From NCBI GenBank assembly GCA_019235885.1, contig JAFAKB010000071.1, positions 78,643-142,642 of the forward strand: 64,000 bases of DNA, read 5' to 3'. The DNA is from Candidatus Eremiobacterota bacterium. GTDB lineage: Bacteria; Vulcanimicrobiota; Vulcanimicrobiia; Vulcanimicrobiales; Vulcanimicrobiaceae. Made by a program: the position numbers and the translations under genes. Below are positions 52,364-60,450 of the stretch, in pieces; positions within the stretch are counted from its first letter, which is position 1; each line of letters starts with the position of its first letter. The notes under the pieces were generated by a model, which ran no database searches, was not told the origin of the DNA, and saw only the letters and a list, made by a program, of their open reading frames with translations.

Positions 52364-53514
52364 GCAGCGCGCTGGTGCGCCGCGCGCTGATCGTCGCCGG
52401 GGTGGTGCTGGTGGTGCTCGCGGCGGCGCTGTTCGCCGCGCGCATCCCCAAGACGATCTCGATCTTCCTGATCGCGGCGTTCATCGCGTTCGGCGCCAAC
52501 CCGCTGGTCAAACGGCTCGAAGCGCGGATGCCGCGCGCCGCCGCGATCGCGGTCGTCTACGTCGGATTGCTCACGGCGCTGGTCGTGCTGGCGCTGGTGA
52601 TCGTCCCGATCACGTACGCGCAGGTGCTGCTGCTGATCGGCCACGCGCCGCAGTACGTCGCCGCCTCGCAGGACGTCGTGGCGAACGGCGAGAGCACGCT
52701 GCGCGGGCTGTTCGGCGGGCGCGTCGCGCTGCCGTCGTACGGCGAAGTGCAGGCCGAGCTCGGGAAGCGCGTCACCGGCTTCGTCGCCGCGGCGATGGCC
52801 GGGCTCGGCACGATCGTCGTCGGCGCGGTGACGGCGCTGATCCTGGGCACCTCGGCGCTGATCCTCTCGGTGTTCTTCCTGCTGCAGGGCGGCCAGGTGC
52901 GCGACGGGATCCTGGGCTTCGTTCCGCCGCGGCGGCGCGCCGGGGTCGCGGCGCTGCTGCGCGAGCTGACCGAGGTCTTCGGGCACTTCGTCGCCGGCCA
53001 GGCGCTGCTGTGCGGGATCGTCGGTGCGGCGGTGTGGGTCTTGCTCTTCCCCGCCCACTTTTCGTTCGCGCTGCTGGTAGCGGTGATCTGCGCGCTCGGC
53101 TACGCGATCCCGTTCGTCGGGATGATCGTCGCGCAGCTCGTCGCCGCGCTGCTCGCGATCCCGCAGGGGACCGGGATGGTGATCTGGGTGACGATCGCCA
53201 TCTTCGTCGTCGCGCGCGTCGCCGACAACGTTCTCGTTCCGCGCATCATGGCGCAGTCGGTCGGGGTCTCGCCGATCGCCGTGATGTTCGCGGTCTTCGC
53301 CGGCGGCGAGCTGTTCGGTCTGCCGGGACTGATCCTCGGGATCCCCGCCGCCGCGCTGCTGAAGGTGCTGTTCGGCTACTTCGTGCAGCCGTACATCGAA
53401 CGGATGCAGTCGCAGGACGCAACCGCCGAAGCCGTCCACGTCGACGTCAGCGTCGAGAGCGCCGGCGGCGAAACGAAGCCGCCCGAATCGGTCGTCGTCG
53501 CCGTCACGCCGTAG
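52360..53514 (+). CDS. AI-2E family transporter (PerM-like)
   Basis: A 384-aa membrane protein of the AI-2E/PerM family: early helices at about residues 8-28 and 30-48 (RIPKTISIFLIAAFIAFGAN), a conserved loop region, and a C-terminal helical block with FVGMIVAQLVAALLAIPQG and VADNVLVPRIMAQSVGVSP. About eight helices in all. It may export small molecules or ions; the AI-2 role holds for only some members. The last 35 residues are acidic and predicted cytoplasmic. Confidence 0.88.
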   Translation: MSSALVRRALIVAGVVLVVLAAALFAARIPKTISIFLIAAFIAFGANPLVKRLEARMPRAAAIAVVYVGLLTALVVLALVIVPITYAQVLLLIGHAPQYVAASQDVVANGESTLRGLFGGRVALPSYGEVQAELGKRVTGFVAAAMAGLGTIVVGAVTALILGTSALILSVFFLLQGGQVRDGILGFVPPRRRAGVAALLRELTEVFGHFVAGQALLCGIVGAAVWVLLFPAHFSFALLVAVICALGYAIPFVGMIVAQLVAALLAIPQGTGMVIWVTIAIFVVARVADNVLVPRIMAQSVGVSPIAVMFAVFAGGELFGLPGLILGIPAAALLKVLFGYFVQPYIERMQSQDATAEAVHVDVSVESAGGETKPPESVVVAVTP

Positions 53515-53529
53515 CGAAGACGTTTGGGC

Positions 53530-54525
53530 TCAGTGCGCGGCGAGCGCGAGCAGCTCGGCTTCGCGCTGCGGCGTAAGACCGGCTTTGAGCGGTGCGTCGC
53601 CGCGTGCGTTCTGTGCCCAGCGCAGCGTGTCCGCGACCGTCGTTTCGAGCGAGCGGTGGCGCATGCCGAGCGCGAGCGCGCGCGAGCGGTCGACGCGCGC
53701 GACGCCGTCGGCTCCGTCGTTCGGCGTCACCCACACCGGCAGATCGGTCCAGCCTTCGATCCCGCGTTTTTTCAAGGTTGCGAGATCGACCGGAACGAGG
53801 CGCGACGGCGTTCCGGCGACCGCGGCGCACGCCTCGAGCAGGATGCGCAGCGTCGCGGGCTCGGCGGGGCCGACCGTGTTGACCGTGCCGCTGCGCTCGC
53901 GCTCGAGCGCGTCGACGACGAACTCGGCGAGGTCGCGCACGTCGATCCACTGGACCGGCGCGTCGAGGTCGTCGGGCACGACGACGTCGCCACCGCGCGC
54001 GAAGCGCAGCGGCCAGTACGTGAACCGGTCGGTCGGATCGTGCGGGCCGACGATGAGGCCCGGGCGCACGATGAACGTGCGCTCGGCGCCGAACGCCGCG
54101 ACCGCTTCGCGCTCGCATAGCACCTTCAGCGCGCCGTACGTTTCTGGTTCCACGATGTCGCGCGACGCGCCGTCCGGCAGTTCCAGGAGTCGACTCGACT
54201 CGTCGAGCGACGGCAACGAGATATCGTACGCCGAGACGCTCGAGACGAAGACATAGCGGCCGGCGCGTCCGAGCAACGCGTCGGCGCTCGTCCTTACGTA
54301 GCCCGGCAGCGAGGTGGACGTGTCTACGACGGCATCCCACCTCGCGCCGGCTGGCAGACGATCCAGATCCGTCGCGCGATCGCCCAGCACGCGCTCGGCG
54401 TTCGGAAATAGCTCGAGCCCGCGCTTGCCACGATGAAATAACGTCACCTCGTGCCCGCGCGCGAGCAGCGTCTCGACGACGTGGCGGCCGAGAAAGACGG
54501 TTCCACCGAGGACGAGAACGCGCAT
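53530..54525 (-). CDS. NAD-dependent epimerase/reductase-like (extended SDR)
   Basis: A 331-aa extended SDR. VLVLGGTVFLGRHVVETLL (about residues 3-21) is the Rossmann glycine motif, YVFVSSVSAYD gives the Ser, and ETYGALKVLCE the Y-x3-K. The middle contains LDAPVQWIDVRDLAEFVVDAL, typical of NAD-dependent epimerases. ATG 54525. Substrate unknown; a nucleotide sugar is one option. Converges with the AI-2E gene. Confidence 0.87.
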   Translation of the reverse strand: MRVLVLGGTVFLGRHVVETLLARGHEVTLFHRGKRGLELFPNAERVLGDRATDLDRLPAGARWDAVVDTSTSLPGYVRTSADALLGRAGRYVFVSSVSAYDISLPSLDESSRLLELPDGASRDIVEPETYGALKVLCEREAVAAFGAERTFIVRPGLIVGPHDPTDRFTYWPLRFARGGDVVVPDDLDAPVQWIDVRDLAEFVVDALERERSGTVNTVGPAEPATLRILLEACAAVAGTPSRLVPVDLATLKKRGIEGWTDLPVWVTPNDGADGVARVDRSRALALGMRHRSLETTVADTLRWAQNARGDAPLKAGLTPQREAELLALAAH

Positions 54526-54543
54526 CAGACCTCCTTGTTCAGT

Positions 54544-56247
54544 CTACATCGAGTCGGGTGCGCTGACGCCGCACAGCGCGAGCGTCGTCGCGAGGACCGT
54601 CTTGGTCGCGATGCAGAGGCCGAGCCGCGCCGTCGTCGTCGCTTCGTCGGTCGTCAAGACCCGGCACGCGTCGTAGAACTGGTGGAAGTCGCTCGCGACC
54701 TCGCGGGCGTATTTCGTCAGCCGGTGCGGCGCGCGGGCGCGCGCGACGCCGGCGACGGTCGCCGGAAACTCCCCGAGCCGGCGCGCGAGCGCGAGCTCCG
54801 ACGATTCCGTCAGCGCGCCGAGCCGTTCGCCGCGCTCGGCGGCGGCGAGCTGCGCGGCGTGCGACTCGCGCGCCTTGCGCAGCACCGAGGCGATCCGCGC
54901 GTGCCCGTACTGCACGTAGAAGACGGGATTGTCGTTGGACTGTTTCTTCGCCAGCTCCAGGTCGAACGTCAGCGGCTGCTCGGCCGAGAGCATCACGAAG
55001 AAGAAGCGCGCCGCGTCGAGACCGACTTCGTCGATCACTTCCTCCAGCGTCACGAGCTGCCCGGCGCGCTTCGACATCGAGAGCGTCTCGTCGCCGCGCT
55101 TGAGCGTGATCTGCTGGATCAGAATTACTTCGAATGCGCCGGGACGGCCGTAGGCGTTCGCCAGCGCGTCGAGCCGCTTGATGTAGCCGTGATGGTCGGG
55201 ACCGAGAAAGTCGACGACGTGATCGGCGCGCTGCAGCTTCTCGTAGTGGTAGGCGATGTCGTTGGCGAGGTACGTCGGGCGGCCGTCGCGGCGCACGACG
55301 ACCCGGTCCTCTTCGTCGCCGGCGACGGTGGCGCGCAGCCACGTCGCGCCGTCTTTTTCGTAGAGCACGCCGAGCGCGCGAAGGCGCTCGATGCCGTGCT
55401 CGATCGCGCCCGCCTCGTGCAGCGCCTGCTCCGACTGCCACAGATCGTAGTCGGCGCGGAAGCGGCGCGCGACCTCTTGCTGCTCGGCGACGATCTCGTC
55501 GCGCGCGAAACGCGCCAGCGCGGCGACCGCTTCGTCTTCCGGCAAATGGAGCCAGGTCTCGCCGTCGCGCGCGCGCAGCTTCTCCGCCAGCGGAATCAGG
55601 TAGTCGCCGGGATAGCCGTCGTCGGGGAACGGGTACGCCGCATCGAAGAGCTCGCGGTAGCGCGCGTAGAGCGAACGGCCGAGCGCGTCGATCTGCGAGC
55701 CGGCGTCGTTGATGATCCACTCGGTGAAGACGTCGTAGCCGGCGTGGCGCAGCGCGCGCGCGAGCGAGTCGCCGATCGAGAGCGTGCGCCCTTGCACGAC
55801 GACGAGCGGGCCGGTTGGGTTCGCGCTGCCGAACTCCAGCGAGACGCGCTCGCCGGCCGGCGCGCCGCGCCCGTAGTTCACGCCCTCGCGCAAGACATCG
55901 GCGACGACGCGCTGCCAGAACGCCGGCCGCAGCTTGAGGTTGACGAACCCGGCGAGCGCCGTCGCCTCGGCGACGGTCGCGCGGACGGCATCGTCGTCCA
56001 GAGCGCGGGCGATGAGCTCGGCCGCGATGTCCTGCGGCTTCTTGCGGGCGATGCGGGCCAGGCCGAAGGCGACGTTGGTCGCGACGTCGCCGAACTCCGC
56101 TCGGCGCGGCGCTTCGAACTGCACCACCGGCTCGGCGTCGGGCCAGAGCGCGCGCGCCGCCGCGCCGAAGCGAGCGGCCAGCTCGTCCAGCGTCAGCAAC
56201 GCGGCGGGCTCCGCCGTACGGAGCCCATCAGTGGTGGTAGGGTTCAT
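54544..56247 (-). CDS. argS: Arginyl-tRNA synthetase
   Basis: A 567-aa class I ArgRS: an N-terminal Add1-like region, FGSANPTGPLVVV (about residues 137-149) before the usual HIGH site, LGPDHHGYIKRL in the catalytic domain, TLSMSKRAG (KMSKS-type loop, about 383), and the C-terminal DALR anticodon domain ending CGVSAPDSM. At the HIGH site it reads VVVQ where most ArgRS have H-x-G-H. The ATG at 56247 overlaps the 3' end of rlmH by 20 bases. Essential, so the odd site is probably lineage-specific rather than inactivating. Confidence 0.94.
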   Translation of the reverse strand: MNPTTTDGLRTAEPAALLTLDELAARFGAAARALWPDAEPVVQFEAPRRAEFGDVATNVAFGLARIARKKPQDIAAELIARALDDDAVRATVAEATALAGFVNLKLRPAFWQRVVADVLREGVNYGRGAPAGERVSLEFGSANPTGPLVVVQGRTLSIGDSLARALRHAGYDVFTEWIINDAGSQIDALGRSLYARYRELFDAAYPFPDDGYPGDYLIPLAEKLRARDGETWLHLPEDEAVAALARFARDEIVAEQQEVARRFRADYDLWQSEQALHEAGAIEHGIERLRALGVLYEKDGATWLRATVAGDEEDRVVVRRDGRPTYLANDIAYHYEKLQRADHVVDFLGPDHHGYIKRLDALANAYGRPGAFEVILIQQITLKRGDETLSMSKRAGQLVTLEEVIDEVGLDAARFFFVMLSAEQPLTFDLELAKKQSNDNPVFYVQYGHARIASVLRKARESHAAQLAAAERGERLGALTESSELALARRLGEFPATVAGVARARAPHRLTKYAREVASDFHQFYDACRVLTTDEATTTARLGLCIATKTVLATTLALCGVSAPDSM

Positions 56248-56689
56248 CGCGGGCGATCTTCGCCGCGCGGTACAGTTGCTCCAGCAGGAGCGCCCGCGCC
56301 CATTCGTGGAGCAGCGTCAGCGGCGAGAGCGACCAGCGCTCGTCGGCCCGGGCCTGCAGGGCCTCGGAGGCGCCGTAGGTTCCGGCGATCACCAGCGTCA
56401 GCCGCGCGATGCCCTGATGCGGGAGCCGCTCGATCCGCCGCGCCAGCTCTTCGCTCGTCATCTGCTCCCCGGTCCGCTCAAGCAGCCAGACGTGATCGCT
56501 CGGATCGAGCAACTTGAGGATCGCCTCGCCCTCCGCGCGCACCGCCCGCGCCGGATCGGCGCCGTCGGACGCCCGCACCTCGACCTCGTCGAGTCGATGG
56601 TACGGCCGCAGCCGTGCGCGAAAGTCCGCGAGCGCCTCGGCAATGTAGCGCTCGCGGACCTTGCCGACCGCGATCAGCCGAACGTTCAG
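56228..56689 (-). CDS. rlmH: 23S rRNA (pseudouridine1915-N3)-methyltransferase RlmH
   Basis: A 153-aa SPOUT methyltransferase. The N-terminus LNVRLIAVGKVRERYI, the SAM-knot loop LVIAGTYGASEAL (about residues 101-113) and the C-terminal LEQLYRAAKIARDEPYHH are characteristic. The only start that keeps the conserved N-terminus is CTG at 56689, overlapping the preceding TGA; the next ordinary start (GTG 56578) would remove about 37 conserved residues. It is placed between a DUF2283 gene and argS. Confidence 0.88.
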   Translation of the reverse strand: MNVRLIAVGKVRERYIAEALADFRARLRPYHRLDEVEVRASDGADPARAVRAEGEAILKLLDPSDHVWLLERTGEQMTSEELARRIERLPHQGIARLTLVIAGTYGASEALQARADERWSLSPLTLLHEWARALLLEQLYRAAKIARDEPYHH

Positions 56690-57000
56690 GCGAGTATCCT
56701 TGCCGCCGCGCGGATGTCGGCCGGGAATTCGAGCTCGTGGTCCGCGGCGAAATCGCGTGCAAGTCCGATCTCGAGGGGATCGTCGATGTTAAGGATCTCG
56801 ATGCCGACGACCTCGTCGTTCGGATCAAGATCGACAACGACCCCGAAATACTCGTCCTCGGGATCCTCCCAGCCGTATTCACGTACGACGCCATCCGGAT
56901 CGCGGACGAGATCGAAAGAGCCGTTGGTTTTCATATCGGAGTATTGGACGTACGCGATCGGGCATTCGGGGTCGAGCGTAACGTCGATCGGTGTTTTCAT
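56686..57000 (-). CDS. DUF2283-like protein, putative antitoxin
   Basis: A 104-aa acidic protein. VTLDPECPIAYVQYSD (about residues 7-22) and FGVVVDLDPNDEVVGIEILNI (about 52-72) give the DUF2283 pattern of a Y/V-x-D strand and a V-G-I-E-I/L strand. It follows a DUF4258 gene by 10 bases and its stop overlaps the rlmH start. The patch is less GC-rich than dprA and argS. With the DUF4258 gene it forms a likely toxin-antitoxin-type pair inserted in a housekeeping operon. Confidence 0.68.
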   Translation of the reverse strand: MKTPIDVTLDPECPIAYVQYSDMKTNGSFDLVRDPDGVVREYGWEDPEDEYFGVVVDLDPNDEVVGIEILNIDDPLEIGLARDFAADHELEFPADIRAAARILA

Positions 57001-57010
57001 GAGTTGACCG

Positions 57011-57241
57011 CTATCTCAGCGGCTTTTCGACGACGGTGATGACCCGCCGTTCGTATCGATCAGTGACAACTTTGAAAAGTCGGCCGTCATCACTATACCC
57101 GAAGTGTTCGATTCGTCCAAGCCGTGAACGACGCCGCCACGCAGAATAATGAAAGATGGCTTCGACCCCGTCCTTCGTGATGCAGAAACTCCGCATCCGC
57201 CGAAGCGCGTGATCGGTATATTCCAACGGATCTTCGTCCAT
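57011..57241 (-). CDS. DUF4258-like protein, putative toxin
   Basis: A 76-aa protein. YTDHALRRMRSFCITKDGV (about residues 8-26) is the S/T-x-H-A-x-x-R-M helix of DUF4258, and LFKVVTDRYERRVITVVEK (about 55-73) the final V-V-x-D...V-I-T-V strands. ATG 57241 follows the dprA stop by one base, and the DUF2283 gene follows by 10 bases. DUF4258 proteins share the RelE/BrnT-like small RNase fold, so toxin activity is plausible but inferred. Confidence 0.72.
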   Translation of the reverse strand: MDEDPLEYTDHALRRMRSFCITKDGVEAIFHYSAWRRRSRLGRIEHFGYSDDGRLFKVVTDRYERRVITVVEKPLR

Positions 57242-57242
57242 G

Positions 57243-58145
57243 TCAATCCCGCACTGTGCGCAGCGGAAGTCCGAAGCCGTCCGGACCGCAGATGATGCGG
57301 CCGGAGAGTTCCAGCTCGGTGAGCAGCGGGAACAGCTCCGCCGGCGGCAGAGTGAGGCGGTCCACGAGCATGCCGGGATCGCACGCGCCGTTGCGCAGCA
57401 GCGCGAAGATGCTCCGCACCGCGGCCGAATCGCCGTCGGCTTCCGGGTCCTCACAGCGCTGCCGCGAAGCGCGGGCCTGCTTGGGCACGAGGCCGGCCGG
57501 TAGTGCCGCGAGCACGTCCTCGGCGTCGCGAACGAGGATCGCTCCGTCGCGGATGAGGGCGTTGCAGCCGGCGGCTTTCGGGCGGTCGACGTCGCCGGGG
57601 AAGGCCAGGACCGGGATCCCGCGGTCGGCGCCGTGGCCGGCGGTGTTGAGCGCACCGCTGCGCGCGGCGGCTTCGACGACCACCACGGCATCGGCGAGCG
57701 CGGCGATGACCGCGTTGCGGGCCAGGAACTGCCACGGCTGCGCGGGGACCCCGGGTGCGAACGGCGAGACGACCGCCCCGCCGCCGGCCGCGATCCGCGC
57801 CCCGAGCTCGCGGTGGCTCGGCGGGAAGAACCGGTCGTGGCCGCCGCCCAGGACGCCGATCGTCGGCGCGCCGGCGGCGAGTGCGCCCTCGTGGGCGGCC
57901 CCGTCGATCCCGAGCGCCAGCCCCGAGACCACGCAGACGCCACTGCGCCCGAGCTCCTCGGCCAGCTGCCGCGCCCGGCGGCGCCCGTCGTCCGAGGGGG
58001 CGCGCGTGCCGACCACGGCGACGCACGGCGCGCGCAGCCCGTCGAGCGCCCCGGCGACCCAGAGGCCCTCCAGGAGCGCTTCGCCGAGCCGCTCGCCGCA
58101 CACGGCGTCGAGCTCCGCCCGCGAGACCCAGCGCAAAATGTCCAC
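57243..58145 (-). CDS. dprA: DNA-processing protein DprA
   Basis: A 300-aa DprA/Smf protein, the loader of RecA on incoming single-stranded DNA in natural transformation. The Rossmann-like core has VAVVGTRAPSDDG (about residues 41-53), VVSGLALGIDGAAH (about 71-84), IGVLGGGHDRFFPP and FLARNAVIAALADAVVVVEA. A short C-terminal winged helix follows (LPPAELFPLLTELELSG). The N-terminal SAM-like domain of longer DprA is mostly missing. GTG start at 58145. Confidence 0.93.
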   Translation of the reverse strand: MDILRWVSRAELDAVCGERLGEALLEGLWVAGALDGLRAPCVAVVGTRAPSDDGRRRARQLAEELGRSGVCVVSGLALGIDGAAHEGALAAGAPTIGVLGGGHDRFFPPSHRELGARIAAGGGAVVSPFAPGVPAQPWQFLARNAVIAALADAVVVVEAAARSGALNTAGHGADRGIPVLAFPGDVDRPKAAGCNALIRDGAILVRDAEDVLAALPAGLVPKQARASRQRCEDPEADGDSAAVRSIFALLRNGACDPGMLVDRLTLPPAELFPLLTELELSGRIICGPDGFGLPLRTVRD

Positions 58146-58286
58146 GCTTGCCGATCACGCGCGGCGGCCTCGGCGGCAAGAGGGCCGAGACCTTCAAGGA
58201 TTCCCCGCCCGCCCACCGTAACGGGCCGTCCGATCCCTGCCCGCTCACGCGGGCCGGCCCGTACCGAGGAGAGAGCGAGCGATCGA

Positions 58287-58436
58287 ATGGCAGCCGAAGC
58301 CTACTGCGTCAAGTGCAAGACCAAGCGCGAGATCAAAGACGCGCAGCAGATCACGATGAAGAACGGGCGCCCGGCGACCGAGGGCAAGTGCCCGGTCTGC
58401 GGGACGAAGATGTTCAAGATCGGAGCTGCGAGCTAA
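58287..58436 (+). CDS. DUF5679-type small zinc-ribbon protein
   Basis: A 49-aa protein with two CxxC pairs (AYCVKCKTK and GKCPVCGTKMF), a zinc ribbon of the DUF5679 type. GAGGAGAG lies upstream of ATG 58287. Function unknown; often single-gene. It is followed by a terminator-like hairpin. Confidence 0.8.
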   Translation: MAAEAYCVKCKTKREIKDAQQITMKNGRPATEGKCPVCGTKMFKIGAAS

Positions 58437-58450
58437 GCAGCGCAACGCCG

Positions 58451-58476
58451 GGAGCCGTGCCGAAGGGCGCGGCTCC
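58451..58476 (+). terminator. Rho-independent terminator-like hairpin
   Basis: GGAGCCGTGCC / GGCGCGGCTCC (11 bp with one T-G pair), GAAG loop, followed by TCGTTTCGCTTT. Placed directly after the DUF5679 gene. Confidence 0.6.
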
Positions 58477-58536
58477 TCGTTTCGCTTTGGCGTCGACTCC
58501 GGCTATACTGGACGGGCACCACAACATGTAGGGTGC

Positions 58537-58552
58537 GGGTCGCAAGCGACCC
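58537..58552 (+). promoter_or_regulatory. Perfect 7-bp hairpin upstream of nrdR
   Basis: GGGTCGC-AA-GCGACCC, 27 bases before the CTG start of nrdR and before the GAAGAGG ribosome site. It could lie in the 5' UTR and affect initiation. No NrdR-box-like pair is obvious. Confidence 0.35.
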
Positions 58553-58579
58553 CCAAGCCTACCGAAGAGGACCTGCTAG

Positions 58580-59026
58580 CTGCTCTGCCCGCACTGCCGC
58601 AAGAACGATACTCGCGTTATCGACTCGCGCGACGACGACAACTCCATCCGCCGGCGGCGTGAGTGCCTCGGCTGCAAGCACCGCTTTACGACGTACGAGC
58701 GGATGGAAGCTCCGCGCCTGTTCGTCGTGAAGAAAGACGGCCGCCGCGAACAGTACAACCGCGAGAAGATTCTGAGCGGGCTGCGGCGCGCGACCCAGAA
58801 GCGGCCCGTCTCCGAAGCGCAGACCGAAGAGATCGTCGCCGCGATCGAGCGCGAGCTCTTCGCGCGCGGTGAGACGGAGGTCTCGGTGAACGTGATCGGC
58901 GAGAAGGTGATGGAGGCGCTCAAGAACGTCGACGAGGTCGCCTACGTGCGCTTCGCCAGCGTCTACCGCGATTTCCGCGACGTCGCGAGCTTCCGCGCCG
59001 AGCTCGAAGACCTGCTCGCGAAATGA
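58580..59026 (+). CDS. nrdR: Transcriptional repressor NrdR
   Basis: A 148-aa NrdR: zinc ribbon [16 protein letters not shown]...[12 protein letters not shown] (about residues 3-42) and ATP-cone (about 48-135; [17 protein letters not shown]). It represses ribonucleotide reductase genes depending on nucleotide binding. The conserved N-terminus begins LLCPHC; an in-frame TAG lies directly before the CTG at 58580, so CTG (with GAAGAGG nine bases upstream) must be the start; no ATG/GTG/TTG is available without losing the zinc ribbon. The stop overlaps dut. Confidence 0.92.
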   Translation: MLCPHCRKNDTRVIDSRDDDNSIRRRRECLGCKHRFTTYERMEAPRLFVVKKDGRREQYNREKILSGLRRATQKRPVSEAQTEEIVAAIERELFARGETEVSVNVIGEKVMEALKNVDEVAYVRFASVYRDFRDVASFRAELEDLLAK

Positions 59027-59472
59027 CGCCTACCGTCGCGGTCGTCCGGCTGCCGGAGGGCGAGGGATTGCCGCTGCCCGCATACATGACGGCCGGCGCG
59101 GCCGGTGCCGACGTCGTCGCGGCGATCGCGGGCGAGCTCGTGCTGGTCCCCGGCGGGCGGGCGCTGATCCCGACCGGGTTCGCGCTCGAAGTCCCGCCCG
59201 GGTTCGAGGTGCAGGTGCGGCCGCGCAGCGGGCTCGCGGTGAAGCACGGCGTCACGCTGCTGAACAGTCCCGGGACGATCGACAGCGACTACCGCGGTCC
59301 GGTGTGCGTCGTCGTGGTGAACCACGGCAGCGAGCCGTTCGTCGTCCGCCGCGGCGACCGAATCGCGCAGCTCGTCGTCGCGCCGGTCGTGCAAGCCGCG
59401 TTCCGTGAAGCCGCCGCGCTCGGCGCGAGCGCGCGCGGCGAGGGCGGTTTCGGCAGCACCGGGACGGCGTGA
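59023..59472 (+). CDS. dut: dUTP diphosphatase
   Basis: A 149-aa trimeric dUTPase. Motifs in order: [11 protein letters not shown] (motif 1), [12 protein letters not shown] (motif 2, about residues 66-77), [16 protein letters not shown] (motif 3), [11 protein letters not shown] (motif 4) and a glycine-rich C-terminus [12 protein letters not shown] (motif 5). It hydrolyses dUTP to dUMP, sparing DNA from uracil. ATG 59023 overlaps nrdR, linking two dNTP-control genes. Confidence 0.95.
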   Translation: MTPTVAVVRLPEGEGLPLPAYMTAGAAGADVVAAIAGELVLVPGGRALIPTGFALEVPPGFEVQVRPRSGLAVKHGVTLLNSPGTIDSDYRGPVCVVVVNHGSEPFVVRRGDRIAQLVVAPVVQAAFREAAALGASARGEGGFGSTGTA

Positions 59473-59489
59473 GCGCCTGAGAGCTGCTC

Positions 59490-60437
59490 GTGCGCGTCTA
59501 CGTCGTGGGGCAGGGTGCGGTCGGAAGCTATCTCGGCGAATTGCTGCGCGGGATCGGAAACGACGTCGTCTACGCGCCGCGACAGCTCGACGCAGTCGAG
59601 CCGGTGGACGCGGACCTCGCGCTGGTGACGGTCAAAGCCTACGACACGCCGGACGCGATCGAGACGCTGCGGCGCGCGCTGCGCGATCCGGCGGCGACGA
59701 CGATCGTCACGCCGCAGAACGGCGTCGGCAACGAAGAGCTGCTCGCTGCGGCGTTCGGCGCCGACAACGTGGTCGCCGCGGCGCTCACCGTCCCGGTCGA
59801 CGTCGACGACAACGGCAAGAGCGTCGCGGCGAAGGGCGGCGGGATCGCGTTCGCGCCGGTCGGCTCGGCGAGCCCGCACAACTGGCTGCTCGCCGCGTTC
59901 GGCGCGACCGGGTTGCCGACGCGCGCCGTCTCCGACTACCGCGCGCTGAAGTGGTCGAAGCTCGCCTTGAACGTCGTCGCGAACGCGGCCTGCGCGATCC
60001 TCGACGTCCTGCCGGACCGGCTGGTGCACTATCACCAAGTCTTCCGGCTGGAGATCCTGGCGATTCGCGAGGTGCGCGCGACGATGAAGGCGCTGGGGAT
60101 CGCGGCGATCGACTTGCCGCGCTACCCCGTGCGCGCGCTGCAAGGAATCGCCGCGCTGCCGAGCCCGGTGGCGCGCGCCGCGCTCGCCTCGCGGATCGCC
60201 GGCGGGCGCGGGACGAAACCGCCCTCGCTGCTGCTCGACCTGCGCAGCGCGAAACACCGCACCGAGGTCGACGTGTTGAACGGAGCGGTCGCGCGCGCGG
60301 CGCGCGAGGCCGGCGTTCCGGCGCCGGTGAACGCGGCGTACGCGCGGATCGTGAGCGACGTCGCGCACATGCCGCAGAAGTGGGCCAAGTACCGCGAGCG
60401 CCCCTCGGCGCTCGTCGCCGAAGTGGGCAACCGATAG
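59490..60437 (+). CDS. Ketopantoate reductase family protein
   Basis: A 315-aa ApbA/PanE-type reductase. VYVVGQGAVGSYLGELL (about residues 3-19) is the NADP Rossmann motif, LVTVKAYDTPDAIETL and IVTPQNGVGNEELLAAAFG the central family motifs (N-G-x-G), and WSKLALNVVANAACA the catalytic Lys region. GTG 59490. A pantothenate role is possible; the wider family also includes other 2-oxo acid reductases. Confidence 0.87.
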   Translation: MRVYVVGQGAVGSYLGELLRGIGNDVVYAPRQLDAVEPVDADLALVTVKAYDTPDAIETLRRALRDPAATTIVTPQNGVGNEELLAAAFGADNVVAAALTVPVDVDDNGKSVAAKGGGIAFAPVGSASPHNWLLAAFGATGLPTRAVSDYRALKWSKLALNVVANAACAILDVLPDRLVHYHQVFRLEILAIREVRATMKALGIAAIDLPRYPVRALQGIAALPSPVARAALASRIAGGRGTKPPSLLLDLRSAKHRTEVDVLNGAVARAAREAGVPAPVNAAYARIVSDVAHMPQKWAKYRERPSALVAEVGNR

Positions 60438-60450
60438 CGATGGAGACCAC

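Noticed and set aside
58500..58580. Riboswitch or NrdR box upstream of nrdR
   Set aside because: Only a simple 7-bp hairpin is visible; no pair of NrdR-box-like AT-rich palindromes.
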